DNA of 64,000 bases. Source: Gymnogyps californianus (lineage: Eukaryota > Chordata > Aves > Accipitriformes > Cathartidae). The translations under genes were made by a program, and so were the position numbers. Where the stretch lies: the NCBI RefSeq assembly GCF_018139145.2, contig NC_059477.1, positions 30,173,502 through 30,237,501 on the forward strand, given 5' to 3'. A model generated the notes under the pieces. It worked only from the letters and a program-made list of their open reading frames with translations. It did not search any database and had not been told where the DNA came from. This document shows, piece after piece, positions 43,994 to 54,165 of the stretch (its first letter is position 1; each line of letters opens with the position of its first letter).

Positions 43994-44462
43994 CCAAACC
44001 ACCAACAAGGGAGATATTGTTTAAAAAGAGCGAGCGAGGGAGCGAGCTGAAGAGCTGGTCTGACCGAGTGGATCCGTGCAGCTTCTCCTAGGATCGCCGG
44101 GATCGAGCCGATTCCCCGCTCCGCAGCCGCGCAGCGTGCGGTGCCGCTGCCCGCGGCGGGGGGCCGCGCCGGGCGCCGCCGCAGCATCCTCGCCGGACTC
44201 CGGACCCTCCGCGCTGCTTTGAAAATAAAAGCGTCTCGCTAATAATAAGCGGGGCGGTGGGGGGAGAAGACTCGCAACTGTGGAGCTGCCAGCCGCGTAC
44301 CCCCTCCCCGCCGCCCCTGGCCCCCTCCCCAGCTATGCTCCGGGTCGACTTTGATGGCACGTTGAGAAGCAGCGGGCGCTGAAGGGGGACAACCGGGCGG
44401 CGCGGCGCGGAGCCGACCTGCTCAGAGACCTGCACCCACGGCCTGTGGATTGTTGTCTTGCG

Positions 44463-44546
44463 GGGGCGGAGTGGGCGGGGGGGTACAAGTGGCATTTCTC
44501 CCCCCCCCCCCCTCCTTCCAGGCTATAAATTGGATTGTATATAAAT
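44463..44546 (+). promoter_or_regulatory. INHBB: Likely INHBB core promoter
   Basis: Two GC boxes (GGGGCGGAG at 44463-44471 and GTGGGCGGGG at 44471-44480) are followed by a C tract and two TATA-like boxes, TATAAAT at 44524-44530 and TATATAAAT at 44538-44546. Spacing fits an Sp1-plus-TATA promoter with initiation near 44555-44575, which is about 550 bases before the start codon. As I recall, mammalian INHBB promoters are described as GC-rich without a TATA box, so these boxes may differ or may be unused. Confidence 0.5.
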
Positions 44547-44576
44547 CTGCTTCGTTTATCTCCCTGACCCCCCTCA

Positions 44577-44591
44577 ATGACGCTGGACTAA
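44577..44591 (+). other. Upstream ORF 1 in INHBB leader (4 codons)
   Basis: ATG at 44577 followed by TAA at 44589-44591. It would lie in the leader only if transcription starts upstream of 44577. Confidence 0.3.
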
Positions 44592-44634
44592 AGAGCTCCT
44601 CTCCGCGGCCCGCCCGGACCTGCCGAAGCGAGCG

Positions 44635-44673
44635 ATGGACCAGGAGCGGCTGCGCCCGGGGATGCCCCTCTGA
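44635..44673 (+). other. Upstream ORF 2 in INHBB leader (12 codons)
   Basis: ATG at 44635 has G at -3 and G at +4, a strong Kozak context, and reads MDQERLRPGMPL to a TGA at 44671-44673. It is out of frame with INHBB and ends 448 bases before the main ATG. If the leader starts near 44560, this uORF would be scanned first and could damp INHBB translation. Confidence 0.45.
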
Positions 44674-45121
44674 AGCGGCGCGGGGCACCGGGGCAGCGCG
44701 GCACCGCCTCCCCCCCCTGCTCCCCGGCTCCCCTCGCACCTCCGGCTCGCTCCCCGCTCCCCCTCCCTCCTCCCCGGGCTCCGCAGCCACCCCCTCACCT
44801 GCTGCCGTCCCCCTCCCCCGTGGAGCCGGGCTCTCCGTGCACGCCAAGCCTGCTGCCCCCCCACCCCCCCACCCCCCCAACTTCGCCCTCGGTGCCTGCG
44901 TGTGCAGCCTCCCCCCTCCGCCTCCCCGGCGGCACACGCCGCTTCCCCGGGCGCCCCCTCCCTCCGCCGCGGCTCCCCCCCTGCGCGGAGCGGTTGCGGC
45001 CCCCCAGCTTGGCTGCCACCGCCCCCTCCGCGCCGCGGAGCGCACGGAGCGGCGCTGCCTGCAGACGGGCTCCCTGCGGCGCTTCGGGGCGGCCCCCAGC
45101 TCGGCCCCCCGCTCCTCCGCC

Positions 45122-45524
45122 ATGGACGGGGCGGCTCGCCGGGGGGTGCTGGCCGCGCTGCTGGCCTGCGGGCTGCTCCTGCTGGGCGCCGCGGCCACCC
45201 CGACCCCGCCGGCCCCCGCCGGCGGCTCCCCGCAGGACACATGCACCTCCTGCGGCTTCCGGCGGCCCGAGGAGCCGGGCAAGGTGGACGGGGATTTCCT
45301 GGAGGCGGTGAAGAGGCACATCCTGAGCCGGCTGCAGATGCGGGACCGGCCCAACATCACGCACGCCGTGCCCAAGGCGGCCATGGTCACGGCGCTGCGC
45401 AAGCTGCACGCCGGCAAGGTGCGGGAGGACGGCCGCGTGGAGATCCCCAGCCTGGACGGGCAGGCGAGCGCCGGGCCCCCGGCCCACGACCCCGTCTCCG
45501 AGATCATCAGCTTCGCCGAGACAG
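45122..45524 (+). CDS. INHBB: INHBB coding exon 1 of 2 (residues 1-135)
   Basis: This exon encodes the start of inhibin/activin beta-B, a secreted TGF-beta-family subunit. Beta-B dimers form activin B, and beta-B with alpha forms inhibin B, acting on pituitary FSH and many tissues. The ATG has an ideal context (GCCATGG). Residues 1-25 form a signal peptide with a hydrophobic core (VLAALLACGLLLLGAAA). A proline-rich stretch follows, then the prodomain cysteines in DTCTSCGF (Cys41, Cys44) and an N-glycosylation site NIT at Asn78. The exon ends ACAG before GTGGGC, splitting codon 135. The frame is also open upstream to 44450, but that part lacks family similarity and precedes the likely promoter, so it is not included. 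Confidence 0.95.
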
Positions 45525-48176
45525 GTGGGCGCCGCCCGGCCCCGCGCCCCCGCCGCCCCCTCTCCCCTGCCCGGCCTGCCTCGGCCCCCTGCCCTGCCGC
45601 TCTCCCTGCCTGTCCTGCCTCACCCCTGTCAGTCTCCCTGCTCGACCCCTGTCAGTCCTCCCGCTCGCCCTGCCTGTCCTCCTGCCCACCTTCTCTGTCC
45701 CCCTGCCTGACCCCTGGCAGTTCCCCTGACTGCCCTTGCCTGGCCCTGCTGCCTGGCCCCCTGTGCGCCCCCCCCGTCCTCCTGTCTGCTGCAAGCACCT
45801 GGCTGCCGGGCTCGCCCGCATGCCCTCCGCACCATCCGATCTCCCCTCTGCCCCGCACCATCTTGCCCCGGCCCTGCCCGCTCCTTCCCGTCCTCCCTGC
45901 GTTGTGCCCCTGTGCCCGGGATTCTCGCCGGGTTGTGCCCTGCAGCTCCCCTCGCCGCATCCCTCCATCCCTCTGCAGCCTCCGTGCCCCCCGGCTTCCC
46001 TCCGGCGGTCCTTCCAGCTGCACTGTGGCTTGCCTCTGTCCCTGCGCGTCCCACTGTCCCTCCTCCGCCTGTCCCACTCCATCTCTTGCATCCTTCGCCT
46101 CGTCTGTCTGCCCTGCACATTCATCTGGTTCACTGCATGCATCTGTCTGTTGAGGCTTGCATGCGCCCGTCCTCCCTTTCCGTTCGTTTCCCATTTATTT
46201 AGCTTTCATTCGTAGTGTTGGCCTTGTCTGTTTGTCCACTGCGTGCAGCCTCCTACCAAGTGTGTCTGTCTCCTCTCTGTCCGTCAGTCCGTTTACGAAC
46301 TGTGCCATCCATCCCCACGGTACCAGCCATCTCAATCCTGTCCAGCCATTGCAGTTATGTGTCACTGAATCCCTTCAGCATAGCTTTCCAGCAGTTTATC
46401 CAGGCAACCACTGTGCCTGTGAACTTTGCACATCTGGCTATAACACCATCACTCTGCAAATTAGCTCTCTCCTGTCTATCTGCCCATCTCTCCTTTCCTT
46501 CATCGCTCTGTCGCTCAGTTCATTTTTCTCTCTCTCTATCTTCCTGTGGCATCTATGTATCATTTGTCCACAAAATAAATCTCTTTCTATCCTGTGTACT
46601 GCCCACTCATCTTCTTTATCTACCCTCCCACTTACCAAAGGCATATACATTTACAGTATCTATGGGATCTGTTGCATTATACATATGCTTGTTATATTCA
46701 CATACAAAATTTATGGGCACACACAATCTCACACAACACAAGTGATGTGGATCGGTGCAGCAACACCGTACTGTTCTTTTTGTGTCACTGTCACCACAGT
46801 TTATAAAGAAGTTGTGTATTTACTAACATGCGAAAGGCTTCCTTAGCGTACATTTTTGGGCTTATTATTTTTTAATAGGCTGTTGTTGGGAGATCTGGGG
46901 TGGGCTTGTACTTCCATTTGGTATTCAATCAATCACTGGCTTTTGTAACACTTCCAAAATTGACTTTATGTAAAACATAGACAAACACAGTGAAAATTTT
47001 TGTCACTGAAATATTACAAGGTACCAAACAGGCCCTGGAGGCACATTTGAAAGGCATCTAGGGTAACAAATGAAGACACCGACTACGCAAAAAATCCCAT
47101 TCAGAGATTGACAAAAATAATAAAGATTGTTAGGAAAAGAAAAGGAAGAAAAATCTACATTTGGCTCTGTACAGAAAGCAGTGAAACAGATAAGGGCAGA
47201 TGAGAAAATGCCTTTCCAGCAATAATTTTAAATAACGGTTGGGAGGCTTTGATTCAAGGACCAGAATTACAGTCTCCGCCATAAAGGCCAGCTTGCACAT
47301 TTATCACCTATGCCGAATTTGGTTAGGACTTATAGTACAAAATTGCAGGAGGGCCACTAGTATTTCTGCAACATTTCATGCAGCAGGCTCTTTTGTTTAC
47401 AAATAAGGAGTTATGTCAGACATTTGGTGACACTTGGTTTTCCGTGACAATTTTGCTCCTTTAATTCTGGTGTTATTGAAAAGCGTGTTGAGAACGGTCA
47501 GGAACGGCGTTACAGTGAGAGCGACCGCTTCATTGCCTCACCTTGTACGGGAGTTTATCATTTTGGGGGGAAAAGGCAGAGATCGAAATGATTGATAATA
47601 GCAGATATTCCACCAGACTAAGCGGGGGTTAGCTTGATCTGTTGGACAAGCAGGCACATCACTGAAATATTTTCTCCTCTGTCTCGTGAATCCTCTCGGT
47701 TAACCGCGATGAGAATATGTGAAAATTGAAACAAAATCCCTGGTTTGGCATTGGCGTTTCAGTGGTTATTGAAAGGGCTCTCCCCGTGAGAACTGGCAGG
47801 TAGCTGAAAGTTAGAACTGTTCTTAAACCGATGAGATAGCAGCGTCCGAGTGCCGGTCTTTTCAAGGTGCTGCTGTAGCGTCTTTAAAGCTGGCTGGCTG
47901 GAAAAACCCCATATTCTGGAGAGCTCTTACTGGTGTCTGTGGATCTGACACACCCGACTACAGCCCGATGATGAACGTTGCTGTGGGAAGTCCCTTTTCA
48001 ATTCATTTTCATTGCAAATTGGGGATATCTGATTCAGTGCGTGCCTTCTGGCCGGCACAGCCCTGTCGCCTCTCCCTCGATCTGCTGTGCTCTAGTGTTG
48101 TCCCTGAATCCAGAATGGCACACAAGCTAACGTTTCCTTTTTAACTTAATCTTGCTGATCTCTCCTTATCTTGCAG
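45525..48176 (+). other. INHBB: INHBB intron 1
   Basis: A single 2652-bp GT-AG intron, matching the two-exon structure of INHBB. The acceptor is CTCCTTATCTTGCAG. The first 1.1 kb is strongly pyrimidine-rich (see next entry); the rest is ordinary AT-rich sequence. Open frames inside it are low complexity and not genes. Confidence 0.93.
45540..46650 (+). repeat. Pyrimidine-rich imperfect repeat tract
   Basis: The + strand is dominated by C and T with loosely repeated words such as CCTGCCTGTCCT, CCCCTGTCAGTC and CTGTCTGTC. It starts C-rich and grades into T-rich sequence. This explains the long frames on both strands without invoking proteins. The minus strand is correspondingly purine-rich. 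Confidence 0.75.
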
Positions 48177-48952
48177 ACGATCTGGCCTCATCTAGAGTCC
48201 GCCTCTATTTCTTCATCTCGAATGAAGGGAACCAGAACTTGTTTGTCGTTCAAGCTAGCCTGTGGCTTTACTTGAAGCTGCTTCCATATGTCTTAGAGAA
48301 AGGCAGCAGGCGAAAAGTAAGAGTCAAAGTCTATTTCCAAGACCCGGACACTAGCAACAAGTGGAATGTGGTTGAAAAGAAAGTTGATCTCAAAAGAAGT
48401 GGTTGGCACACTTTTCCCATGACAGAGGCGATCCAGGCTCTGTTTGAGAGAGGAGAAAGGAGACTGAACTTGGATGTTCAATGTGAGGGCTGTGAAGAGT
48501 ATTCAGTGCTGCCAATTTATGTGGACCCCGGGGAGGAATCCCACCGGCCTTTTTTAGTGGTGCAAGCCCGCCTCGCCGATAACAAACACAGGATCCGGAA
48601 AAGAGGCCTAGAGTGCGACGGCAGGACCAATCTATGTTGCAGGCAACAGTTTTACATTGACTTTAGACTCATTGGGTGGAATGACTGGATCATAGCACCA
48701 TCAGGTTACTATGGGAATTACTGTGAAGGGAGCTGCCCGGCCTACTTGGCCGGCGTCCCGGGGTCGGCTTCCTCCTTTCACACCGCCGTCGTGAATCAGT
48801 ACCGAATGCGGGGGCTGAACCCGGGCACCGTGAACTCCTGTTGCATTCCAACCAAACTTAGCACAATGTCAATGCTGTACTTTGATGATGAATACAACAT
48901 TGTGAAAAGGGACGTTCCCAATATGATTGTGGAAGAATGTGGTTGTGCTTGA
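48177..48952 (+). CDS. INHBB: INHBB coding exon 2 of 2 (residues 135-392, stop)
   Basis: This exon holds the rest of the latency-associated prodomain and the whole mature ligand. It runs from [20 protein letters not shown] through [20 protein letters not shown] to the basic cleavage site RIRKR (48590-48604), cut by furin-type proteases. The mature domain is residues 278-392, 115 residues from [12 protein letters not shown] at 48605 to EECGCA. It shows the nine cysteines of activin beta chains (mature positions 4, 11, 12, 40, 44, 79, 80, 112, 114); Cys79 is expected to make the inter-chain disulfide. Total length of 392 is slightly below the human 407 because the proline-rich N-terminal part is shorter. 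No frameshift or missing residue is seen. Confidence 0.98.
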
Positions 48953-48967
48953 TTTAAGGTGTGTTTT

Positions 48968-49014
48968 GGGGGGGGGGGGGGAGAGAGAGAGAGTGAGGGT
49001 GAGAGAGAGAGAGA
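48968..49014 (+). repeat. G14 run and (GA)n microsatellite
   Basis: Fourteen G (48968-48981) run straight into imperfect GA repeats, 16 bases after the INHBB stop codon. Confidence 0.9.
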
Positions 49015-49100
49015 AACATTCCCGTACGAGATGGTGTTGGAGGAAGTTTCACTGTGTATCCAGGCATCAGTGTTGGAAAGTCACTGTGGAAAAGTTTGAC

Positions 49101-49130
49101 AAAAAAAAAAAAAAAAAAGGAAAAAAAAAA
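49101..49130 (+). repeat. Poly-A tract in INHBB 3' UTR
   Basis: An 18-base and a 10-base A run separated by GG. Internal A runs like this can prime oligo-dT falsely in cDNA libraries. Confidence 0.85.
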
Positions 49131-49218
49131 TCATTTCACTTTGGTGTCAGGACAGTGGCAGTTTGTGGATCTTGGACACATGTATTCTACCACTTATAAG
49201 TTAATGCTATGAAATATC

Positions 49219-49362
49219 TTAAAGACACACACGCACACACAGATACACACAAGAAACGTGGGCAACATGGGCACGCACACAAACACGCGCTCATACACAC
49301 ACACACACACAGAGACACAAACACATACACACACACACACACAGACACACACACACACACGA
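49219..49362 (+). repeat. (CA)n compound microsatellite
   Basis: Imperfect CA repeats with CG and GA interruptions over about 140 bases in the INHBB 3' UTR. Likely length-variable. Confidence 0.9.
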
Positions 49363-49577
49363 GGCAGCTTGGAAAAGGGACATGAGCACAGAAAGTCAGT
49401 GACCAGTGACGATGGACCTAAATGCCTGCCAGTACGAGTGAACGGCTGAGCAGCTGTTTCCCCGCCTGCCGGTGAAGCCAGACCGAAATGAGCTCCCTTT
49501 GCTCAGGCAAAAGCACAGACTGCGAGAACACGACGTATTCTTGCACGCAGGTGTCGAAATGACCAAACTTAGAAAAT

Positions 49578-49608
49578 AATAAAAAAAAAAAAAAAAAGAA
49601 AAAAAAAA
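49578..49608 (+). repeat. Poly-A tract in INHBB 3' UTR (second)
   Basis: Two A runs split by a single G after aataata. A second internal site for false oligo-dT priming. Confidence 0.85.
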
Positions 49609-49729
49609 GTCGACTGTCACCTCTTAGGTCTAACGGGAAGCTGCAGGACACCTGCCTTGGGAGGTGATCACTTCCTCTTAATTTAAATTTATCTAAATGT
49701 AAACATCACAGATACCCGCATCTTCCTAC

Positions 49730-49736
49730 AGCACTT
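49730..49736 (+). promoter_or_regulatory. miR-302/430-type seed match 1
   Basis: AGCACTT, complementary to seed positions 2-8 (AAGUGCU) of the miR-302/427/430 family. Confidence 0.35.
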
Positions 49737-50257
49737 CCAGTAAGGAATCGCGTGGTACCATCAGAGAGAGCGAGGAAAGGGGACAGACGCTTAAGCAACT
49801 GCTGTATTTCTAACATCTGACTGTTGTGAAGTCACAAGCTGGGCTGGTGTGATCCGACGCTTTAACTGCCCACTAGCAACCCGTGGATGGCTACACCGTC
49901 CGTGTCTTGGAAAAGGAGATCCGATACCGTATCTGGACTGTGTTGACTGTTGGCATCTCTCACTGTTTGGAGAACGAAAAGTCAAAGTTGCAATCTGTGT
50001 TCTTCAATGGAGGACTCGGCAAGGACACATCACGTGGGGGACGAGCAAACAAGCAACCGCCGCCGCGGCTAAACCAATGAACCCTAAAGAGGAGTGACGG
50101 TACCAGAGTGGAGACGTTCTGAAAAATGCAGTGCGTTTAATAACAGGCGAGGAACATTTTAACAAGTCTTGGAAAGGAGGAGAGAAGAGAGTGCTTTCAA
50201 TTTCCTTACCAGGAGGTGTCGAGGATGGCCATAAAGATCAGAAAATAATGATACAGC

Positions 50258-50304
50258 ATAGCACTTGCAAACTGCTTGAATGCACGTATAATAGCACTTG
50301 CAAA
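50258..50304 (+). promoter_or_regulatory. Paired miR-302/430-type seed matches
   Basis: Two identical 14-base words atagcacttgcaaa start at 50258 and 50291, 33 bases apart, each with AGCACTT (50260-50266 and 50293-50299). Spacing of this order is in the range reported for cooperative microRNA sites. A related GCACTTA (six-base core plus A) follows at 50337-50343. Confidence 0.4.
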
Positions 50305-50865
50305 TTTCAATGCCTTGAAAAGTGGTACTTGATAGTGCACTTATCTTTGCTCACTATCTAGGTAAACAGGTGCCGCATGAGCTATGCAATTTAAAGTGTT
50401 GACCCATACTAGACAAAACTGGACTTATGATATGACTTTTTTATATTTTTTTATACTTGAAATTAAATCTTTTGCTTCTTTTTTAAAGCGAATGATTGCT
50501 TTTAATGTTTGCACTGATTTAGTTGCATGATTAGTCAAAAAACTGCCATTTGAAAAAAATGTTATTTTTATAGCAGCAAAAAATGAATACAGTTAAATGT
50601 ATTATACATAAATTTTGGAACCAAAGAGGCCAACATATTAGTTATAATTTTTATGAGATGGCAAAGCCATCATATATCATGTAGTCATACTGAGCAATCC
50701 CTCACGAGGCCTACCAATTGTTTCAGGGTACAAAATGGATTCTGTTTGTTCTATTCAGTGTCTTTTCTATACCATACGCACATGGAACGTAGAGTGAAAA
50801 AAAATGACTATTGTAGAATACATTACAATATGTGCATCCTTTAAATCCAGTTTTTATGTTTATTT

Positions 50866-50871
50866 AATAAA
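50866..50871 (+). terminator. INHBB: INHBB polyadenylation signal (proximal)
   Basis: AATAAA followed by AGTTCCTTTTAGGTTCTGTT, a T/GT-rich downstream element. Confidence 0.65.
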
Positions 50872-50962
50872 GTTCCTTTTAGGTTCTGTTCCATAATAAT
50901 TTAAACCAAACAATTTTCACTTAGATTTGCTGTTGAAGTATTTTACATTTGTGTACAGTTTA

Positions 50963-50972
50963 AATAAATAAA
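50963..50972 (+). terminator. INHBB: INHBB polyadenylation signal (distal, doubled)
   Basis: Two overlapping AATAAA hexamers (50963-50968 and 50967-50972), followed by GATGTGCTGC and a T14 run, which is a strong downstream element. Probably the main 3' end, near 50990. Confidence 0.75.
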
Positions 50973-50999
50973 AAAGATTGAAAACTGGATGTGCTGCTT

Positions 51000-52842
51000 T
51001 TTTTTTTTTTTTCAGTGTGTAACATCTGGAGAAACTTGCTTACTTTCGGGACTGCATGCGGCTGCAGACGGTGAACTGTTGCATTAGACCGTAGTCGTAT
51101 TAGTCATTGCAGAAAGCCTTGTCTGAGAGCTCAGCTGCGATCCTAAAAATGTTACACTCTAGTTTTATTGCCGTCTATACATGTAAGCATCTGCTTCTTT
51201 CTATCTGCATCAGTGCAGGGTCTCTGGGCGCAGGAACGGCGCTGTTCCGCATACCTGCAAGTCATTTACAGCAAGTTCCTGGTTCACCTGCTGTGTAAGA
51301 ATGTAACTTCTTGTCTAGGTCACTCCCTGATTGGTTACAAGAAGTAAAAAAATAATGTGGAAATCACTTCCAGGAAAAAGAGGTCAATACTAAGTTTGAT
51401 GAACCTTTTTTTTTTTTTTTAAATTACCTGGCACCAAGGAGAGGGTTTTTTGAGTAAAATACATCCCCTTTGCTAACTAAACCCCAAAATATTGACAAAT
51501 ACTCATAGAAAGTCTTGTCAGCTGCTCATATATCCAGATATTGATTTCATTGATCTTCACAGATAAATTCTTCCTCCTGGAGACCTGAGCAAATGCCAGC
51601 TGAAGCTGACAGAACGACCTCTTTTGACTTAGCAAACGTTAGATCTGACCCTGAGACCTGGAAAGTGTTGAAGAAGCAAGTTCATGCAACTAATGTCGGG
51701 TTCTAGTTACAATTCACATTCAGGCGTAGCTCTGCCCACCCCTCCCCAAAGCCAGACACTGGGGTTAAATGGCTTTGTTTCAGGAGACCTCTAGGAGCAA
51801 TTTGCTGTGGCTGTGTCAACAACCTGCTGCGCAGAACTTTGTCCCCTAGACCAAATTTTTTGCATATTTCATAGCTTTCTCACCACTTCGAACTGCACGT
51901 TTATTGTCAAAGCCACCACTTGCTGTTCCTGCTCCATCTCTTAGCAGCCTTCTCCCCTGTCTTTGTTCCCTGGGTCAACCATGCTACTGATGAGTTCAAT
52001 AAATTCCCCTTGAAATCAGTGGCAAATACACATCCCTTCAGTCTGAAGGCACATTTGACCTAATATGACACCGTCATTATGAATAAGGCTGGGCTGCACT
52101 TCTAAAAGTGGGATATATTAAGAAATTTTGCCCATTGAAATGCAAGGACCTGGAGGCTGGGTCCGGTTAGGTTTCGTTCTTAATTGAAAGTGTTTGGTTT
52201 CTGGGGTCGAAGCCAAGCCCTGCATCGGACACTGGGACTCCTGTGCTCTCCCGGGAGGAGAGCAGGGTGTCTCGGCGTGGGATTCGGACCTGCAGCCCTG
52301 GGGAGCAGGGAGCTGCTGGCAGCCAGGATGCCATGAGCTTGGGCTGGCCAGGAGTGAGGGGCAGGAATGGGCTGTGCTCGGCATCACACCGCAAAACCAC
52401 AGGCAAGCCCGGGATCCTGAACTCTTTCACAGAGGCTGGCAAAGAACACCCCTTTTCTTATAAAAAAGCTTTCACAGCTTTCTTCCCCTGCCTTCCCTGC
52501 TCCCCCATTTGCAGCTACAGCCCTGACATTCATGGGGCAGAAATAGAAATACAAAGAAGAGCATGAATCAGTATGGTGTGAGGGGCATCATCTGGGAGTG
52601 GGAAGAGCTGGATCATAGTCCAGGTTCCCAGGTCCTTTTATTTTGTGTGAAATTCTCTGGAAATCAATCTGAACAGAATATGCTTTGAGTTTTCTGCAGT
52701 GTGGAGTCACTCACTGCTCTGGGTATGCTGCAGATAGTGAGGTATTCCTGAGTCCTGGTGCCGACAGCAACCTGTCACACAGACTTCTAAGGCTAAAATG
52801 AAATAAAATTTAAAAGGTCTTTGATTTTGTGGGACCAATCTG
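51000..52842. other. INHBB downstream flank, no gene
   Basis: No gene recognised. Near 52195-52440 a GC-richer segment has overlapping open frames on both strands, none resembling a protein. Near 51985-52065 a stretch with ccttgaaatcagtggca recalls the core of the old hairpin repeats found further on. Confidence 0.6.
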
Positions 52843-53030
52843 AGACAGTTTGGGCTTGATTTTTCAGAGGTGACAAGGCTACTGCTCTTGCCAGCTTTTT
52901 GCAGGGGCTGCAGGAATTCCACTTTCTGCAGCTTCCACTTCCTGCATTTTTGAAATCAGGCAAAATGAAAAATGAGATGCCCAAGCTTGATGGCTGCTTT
53001 TTGAAAATTTTGGGTTTTATTTTCCCATCT
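52843..53030 (+). mobile_element. Ancient MITE-like hairpin repeat copy
   Basis: The words gggcttgatttttcagaggtg at the left, tttttgaaatcaggc in the middle, and cccaagcttgatgg...tttttgaaaattttggg at the right, in this order, recall an old inverted-repeat element common in turtle, crocodile and bird genomes. Heavily diverged, and recognised from memory only. Confidence 0.45.
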
Positions 53031-54064
53031 GTCATTCCCATCCTTATAAAACTGAGCATCCAGGTTCAATGTGTTATGCCAGGTTAGGTGCTGTACCTAA
53101 GAAACCAGCTGGGTCAGGTCCATACCCCTCCCTGAGGTGACTAAGTGTCTCTCTCCTCTCTCTTGTCTCTGACAGGCTTTGAATTTGGTCCTGTAAATGC
53201 TAAATCATTGTCTTCTATCATGCGGCAGAATCAGTCTCTGCAGCTGGAAAATCTTTGTCCTTTAAAATATTCTAACACAGGCAAAACCCGGGTCCCGGTG
53301 CCTGGACCTCCCACTGGCGTTAATGAGGACGGTGTGAACGGGGTGACTGTCACGATGTGGTGCAACAGAGCACTTGGTGGATTAACTCTGCATACATCAT
53401 GTATTTCCACACATAATAGACACCTGCTCCAAAATTGCCAGCTCTCACCTTCTTTGCTTTGTTACTTGTGAGAGATGAAGTCAGCAGCTGAAATTAATTG
53501 CTGCACTCCCCCTGCCATGGGAGAAGAGGGAAACCCCTCACTGAATGAATCCTTCGTAAGAATAATTTTTGTTTGGAGTGGTTTCTACTGTGAAGTGTTG
53601 AAGAACATTTTGCAAAATGGATCAGAAATACAAATTTTTGTCTAAGAGGAGCGTCTGTTTCTGTTAATACTGGTGTCAGTCTGCTGTAGCTCCCCTAAAA
53701 TCTGCAGATGTAATTCAGGCTAGCACCAATGTAACTAAAGACACACCTGAATCTGGTTTTCTTGAAATCCTGATTTGGCCCAGCTCATTCTCAGTATTTT
53801 AAAAAAAAAATTTTTTTTTTTTTTGCTTTAGAATCAGCAGCTGAAAGATTTAGCAAAACCCACAGAAGCTGCATGACAGATCAGAACAAGAGGAGAAGAC
53901 ACCTAACCTGGTCATGAGCACAGGGAGAATCTCCCTGCATATGCTGGAATTTGGCCAGGAATTAGCAATCTCCGTCAGTACAAAATACCCCAGTAGCTTT
54001 CATTTGCTTGCCCAGTCAGTACCCTTGAACCAAAAGCTGGATTTACCTGGCTGCTTGTAATGGT
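53031..54064. other. Downstream flank, no gene
   Basis: No gene recognised. A further diverged hairpin-type piece may lie at about 53690-53790 (gatgtaattcaggctagcac ... ctgatttggccc). A/T homopolymers occur at 53800-53824. Confidence 0.5.
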
Positions 54065-54165
54065 AGGGGCCAATTTTATTTGGGTAACTTCATTGATTTC
54101 AGGGGAATTGTTTCTGATTTGTACTAGAATAAGTGGGAGCAGATTTAGGTTCTTTAATGTTCTTC
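54065..54165 (+). mobile_element. Ancient MITE-like hairpin repeat, second type
   Basis: Starts ggggccaattttatttgggt and continues aacttcattgatttcagggg, the pattern of an old palindromic repeat whose centre normally reads like CATTGACTTCAATG. The right arm is poorly preserved. Confidence 0.35.

Larger units (their letters stand above)
42180..45600 (+). promoter_or_regulatory. INHBB: CpG island over INHBB promoter and exon 1
   Basis: G+C and CpG content rise abruptly near 42180 and fall inside the first INHBB intron. Many long frames are open on all six frames here (up to 567 codons) because stop codons are rare in such DNA; they are not genes. The island is interrupted at about 43540-44030 by a more AT-rich block with TATAAAAG, an E-box and simple repeats. 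Polycomb-type regulation is common for developmental genes with islands this long, but that is inference. Confidence 0.9.
48953..50990 (+). other. INHBB: INHBB 3' UTR
   Basis: About 2 kb between the stop codon and the polyadenylation signals. It begins with G, GA and CA simple repeats and A runs, and then becomes AT-rich with several U-rich stretches (for example 50439-50458). Open frames here are low complexity and not genes. Possible microRNA sites are listed separately. Confidence 0.8.

Noticed and set aside
44450..45121. In-frame open extension of 224 codons upstream of the INHBB start
   Set aside because: Stops are rare in such GC-rich DNA. The translation is low-complexity with no family similarity, part of it precedes the likely promoter, and the ATG at 45122 has an ideal context followed directly by a signal peptide.
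44422..46194. Long minus-strand frames opposite INHBB exon 1 and intron 1 (up to 361 codons)
   Set aside because: Shadows of the coding exon and of the purine-rich complement of the intron tract; no independent evidence of an antisense gene.
49258..49449. Threonine-histidine repeat frame in the INHBB 3' UTR
   Set aside because: It is a translated CA microsatellite.
52167..52566. Four overlapping frames of about 90-107 codons downstream of INHBB
   Set aside because: Open on both strands because of locally higher GC; no similarity and no signals.
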